From assembly GCA_000433535.1 (NCBI GenBank), contig FR892670.1, positions 146,748 through 171,012 of the forward strand: a stretch of 24,265 nt of DNA, given 5' to 3'. The translations under genes were made by a program, and so were the position numbers. Source of the DNA: Dorea sp. CAG:317 (GTDB taxonomy: Bacteria > Bacillota > Clostridia > Lachnospirales > Lachnospiraceae). This document shows, one piece after another, positions 23,241 to 24,265 of the stretch. The number at the start of each line of letters is the position of its first letter. Position 1 is the stretch's first letter. The notes under the pieces are model-generated. The model saw only the letters and a program-made list of their open reading frames with translations, did no database searches and was not told the DNA's origin.

Positions 23241-23276
23241 AAAGAGGCTTACACATTTTGGTTGTAAGCCTCTTTT
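23241..23276 (+). terminator. Terminator after ald
   Basis: AAAGAGGCTTACA (23241-23253) pairs perfectly with TGTAAGCCTCTTT (23263-23275) around a nine-base loop, ending in TTTT. It begins 43 bases after the ald stop. Its 3' arm also carries the -35 box proposed for the next gene. Confidence 0.9.
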
Positions 23277-23302
23277 AATTATGTTATATTGTATGTATAA
23301 CA
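23262..23302 (+). promoter_or_regulatory. Promoter and operator of the GntR-clpC unit
   Basis: TTGTAA (23262-23267), a 17-base spacer and TATATT (23285-23290). A perfect inverted repeat TGTTATA-7-TATAACA (23282-23302) covers the -10 and the expected transcription start near 23297, an ideal position for repression, probably by the GntR-type product itself. Confidence 0.6.
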
Positions 23303-23328
23303 AAATGCGGAAGAAAAAGGTGATAGAA

Positions 23329-23703
23329 TTGTTGATAGAAGTTGATTTTAACAGTGATGAAGCGCTTTATGTACAGTTGCAAAATCAGATTATCGTAGGA
23401 ATTGCCATGAATGCGATTCAAGAGGGAGATACATTGCCGTCGGTGAGAAGACTTGCAGAAACGATAGGTATTAATATGCATACAGTGAATAAAGCATATT
23501 CGATTTTAAAGCAGGAGGGCTTTATTCAGTTAGATAAGAGAAGAGGCGCGGTGATTGCGCTGGATGCGGATAAGGCGAGAGCGCTCCTTGAAATGGAGGC
23601 ACAGCTTAAAATATTACTTGCGAAGGGGTGCTGCAAGAATATTTCCAGAGAAGAGGTGCATGCTTTAGTAGACGAGATATTTGATGAATACAGAAAGGGT
23701 TAG
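23329..23703 (+). CDS. YtrA-type GntR-family transcriptional regulator
   Basis: About 124 residues if it begins at TTG 23329 (or TTG 23332), the choice supported by AAAAAGG 8-11 bases upstream. In-frame ATGs at 23281, 23293 and 23305 have no ribosome site, and the first two precede the predicted transcription start. The protein is the short YtrA form: VDFNSDEALYVQLQNQIIVG, winged helix with LPSVRRLAETIGINMHTVNK and the IQLDKRRGAVI wing, then only a short helical tail for dimerisation with no large effector domain. It sits 6 bases before a clpC-like gene and probably represses both. Confidence 0.88.
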   Translation: MLIEVDFNSDEALYVQLQNQIIVGIAMNAIQEGDTLPSVRRLAETIGINMHTVNKAYSILKQEGFIQLDKRRGAVIALDADKARALLEMEAQLKILLAKGCCKNISREEVHALVDEIFDEYRKG

Positions 23704-23709
23704 GCGTAA

Positions 23710-24265
23710 ATGAATTATACAGAACAGGCGAAAGAAGCATTGAAAATTGCCGGAAATATTGCAAAAGAATTAAAACATCCATATGTTGGGACAGAACATC
23801 TTCTGCTGGGACTGCGAAAAGTATATAGTGGTGTGGCGGGACAGGTGCTTGCGAACAATGGAGTGCAGGAAGAAAACATAGAGAAAGTAATAGAGGAATT
23901 GATTTCTCCAAATGGTGTACTTGGGCTGTCCGGCCATCCTGAATACAGTCCGAGGTTAGAGTATATTCTCGGGGAGGGAAAGACAGAGGCATTACGATTT
24001 CGAGAGGAAGAGATTGGAACGGAGCACTTATTGCTTGCGCTTCTTGGGGATGTAGATTGTGTTGCTATGCGTATTTTGCTTACGCTAAATATGAATCCTC
24101 AGAAGATTCTAAGAGACATTTTATCTGTGTTAGGGGTGGACCCAAAGGAGTATCAGGAAGAAGTATCGGCGGTTTCTAATAAGAAGAAAGCGGATATTCT
24201 TGAACAGTATGGGGTGGATCTTACACAGAAAGCCGCAGAAGGGAAATTGGATCCTGTGATCGGAA
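23710..24265 (+). CDS. clpC: ClpC-like Clp ATPase, N-terminal part (runs off the window)
   Basis: The first 185 residues of an open frame that continues past the window. It opens MNYTEQAKEALKIAGNIAKE and contains the two Clp N-domain repeats (each with GTEHLLL: near residues 27-33 and about 100). It then reaches LEQYGVDLTQKAAEGKLDPV, which immediately precedes the first AAA+ module in ClpC/ClpA/ClpB proteins. ClpC unfolds substrates for ClpP. In many Firmicutes clpC follows ctsR-mcsA-mcsB; here it follows a GntR regulator instead. ClpC rather than ClpB is inferred from the N-domain and could be confirmed only from the missing part. The ribosome site is weak (AAAGGG/GGTTAGG), suggesting coupling to the GntR gene. 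Confidence 0.85.
   Translation, partial: MNYTEQAKEALKIAGNIAKELKHPYVGTEHLLLGLRKVYSGVAGQVLANNGVQEENIEKVIEELISPNGVLGLSGHPEYSPRLEYILGEGKTEALRFREEEIGTEHLLLALLGDVDCVAMRILLTLNMNPQKILRDILSVLGVDPKEYQEEVSAVSNKKKADILEQYGVDLTQKAAEGKLDPVIG

Noticed and set aside
1..24265. CRISPR array, prophage, insertion sequence, tRNA or rRNA
   Set aside because: No regularly spaced repeats, integrase or transposase genes, cloverleaf-like segments or ribosomal RNA signatures were seen.

Overview
The window reads as a chromosomal segment of an anaerobic, low-to-mid-GC Firmicute of the Lachnospiraceae type (Clostridia). Support for this: strong AGGAGG-type ribosome sites, a pyrK/pyrD type 1B dihydroorotate dehydrogenase, ftsEX followed by an M23 hydrolase and an S41 protease, and several protein families typical of gut Clostridia. 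The genus cannot be fixed from the sequence alone. Most of the window is housekeeping DNA; no tRNA, rRNA, CRISPR array, intact transposon or prophage was seen.

Layout. (1) 1-4646: the 3' end of a PucR/CdaR-type regulator, then ftsE, ftsX, a coiled-coil M23 peptidoglycan hydrolase (PcsB/EnvC/CwlO type) and an S41 carboxy-terminal processing protease, closed by a clear terminator. This is a cell-division and wall-hydrolysis cluster. (2) 4722-8804: pyrC, pyrF, pyrK, pyrD, closed by a terminator shared with a convergent VanW-family gene. An 11-bp hairpin sits just before the pyrK ribosome site. (3) 8845-11012: the VanW-family gene (minus strand) and a divergent YbaK/EbsC tRNA deacylase. (4) 11051-12813: an Lsa-like ABC-F ATPase behind a long leader that carries short upstream ORFs, a large stem and a terminator, so it looks like a drug-inducible attenuator. 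(5) 12860-13324: an unrecognised 110-residue ORF, perhaps a gene remnant, and a 35-residue membrane peptide. (6) 13437-20781: pyrE with its own promoter, then a closely packed run of a 50-residue membrane peptide, a VanZ-like protein, a three-helix membrane protein, a large M29-like aminopeptidase, and purE, purM, purN, purD. (7) 20911-23276: an RpiR-type regulator (minus strand) divergent from alanine dehydrogenase, with inverted repeats between them. (8) 23262-24265: a small YtrA-type GntR regulator with an inverted repeat on its own promoter, then the 5' part of a clpC-like ATPase that runs off the end.

Together the genes supply de novo UMP synthesis (dihydroorotate onward), four steps of IMP synthesis, division-site peptidoglycan hydrolysis, alanine catabolism and protein quality control. 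The most interesting non-coding structure is the ABC-F leader at 11085-11345. The next most interesting are the GntR-clpC control region, the long palindrome at 20824-20880 and the hairpin at 6991-7023.
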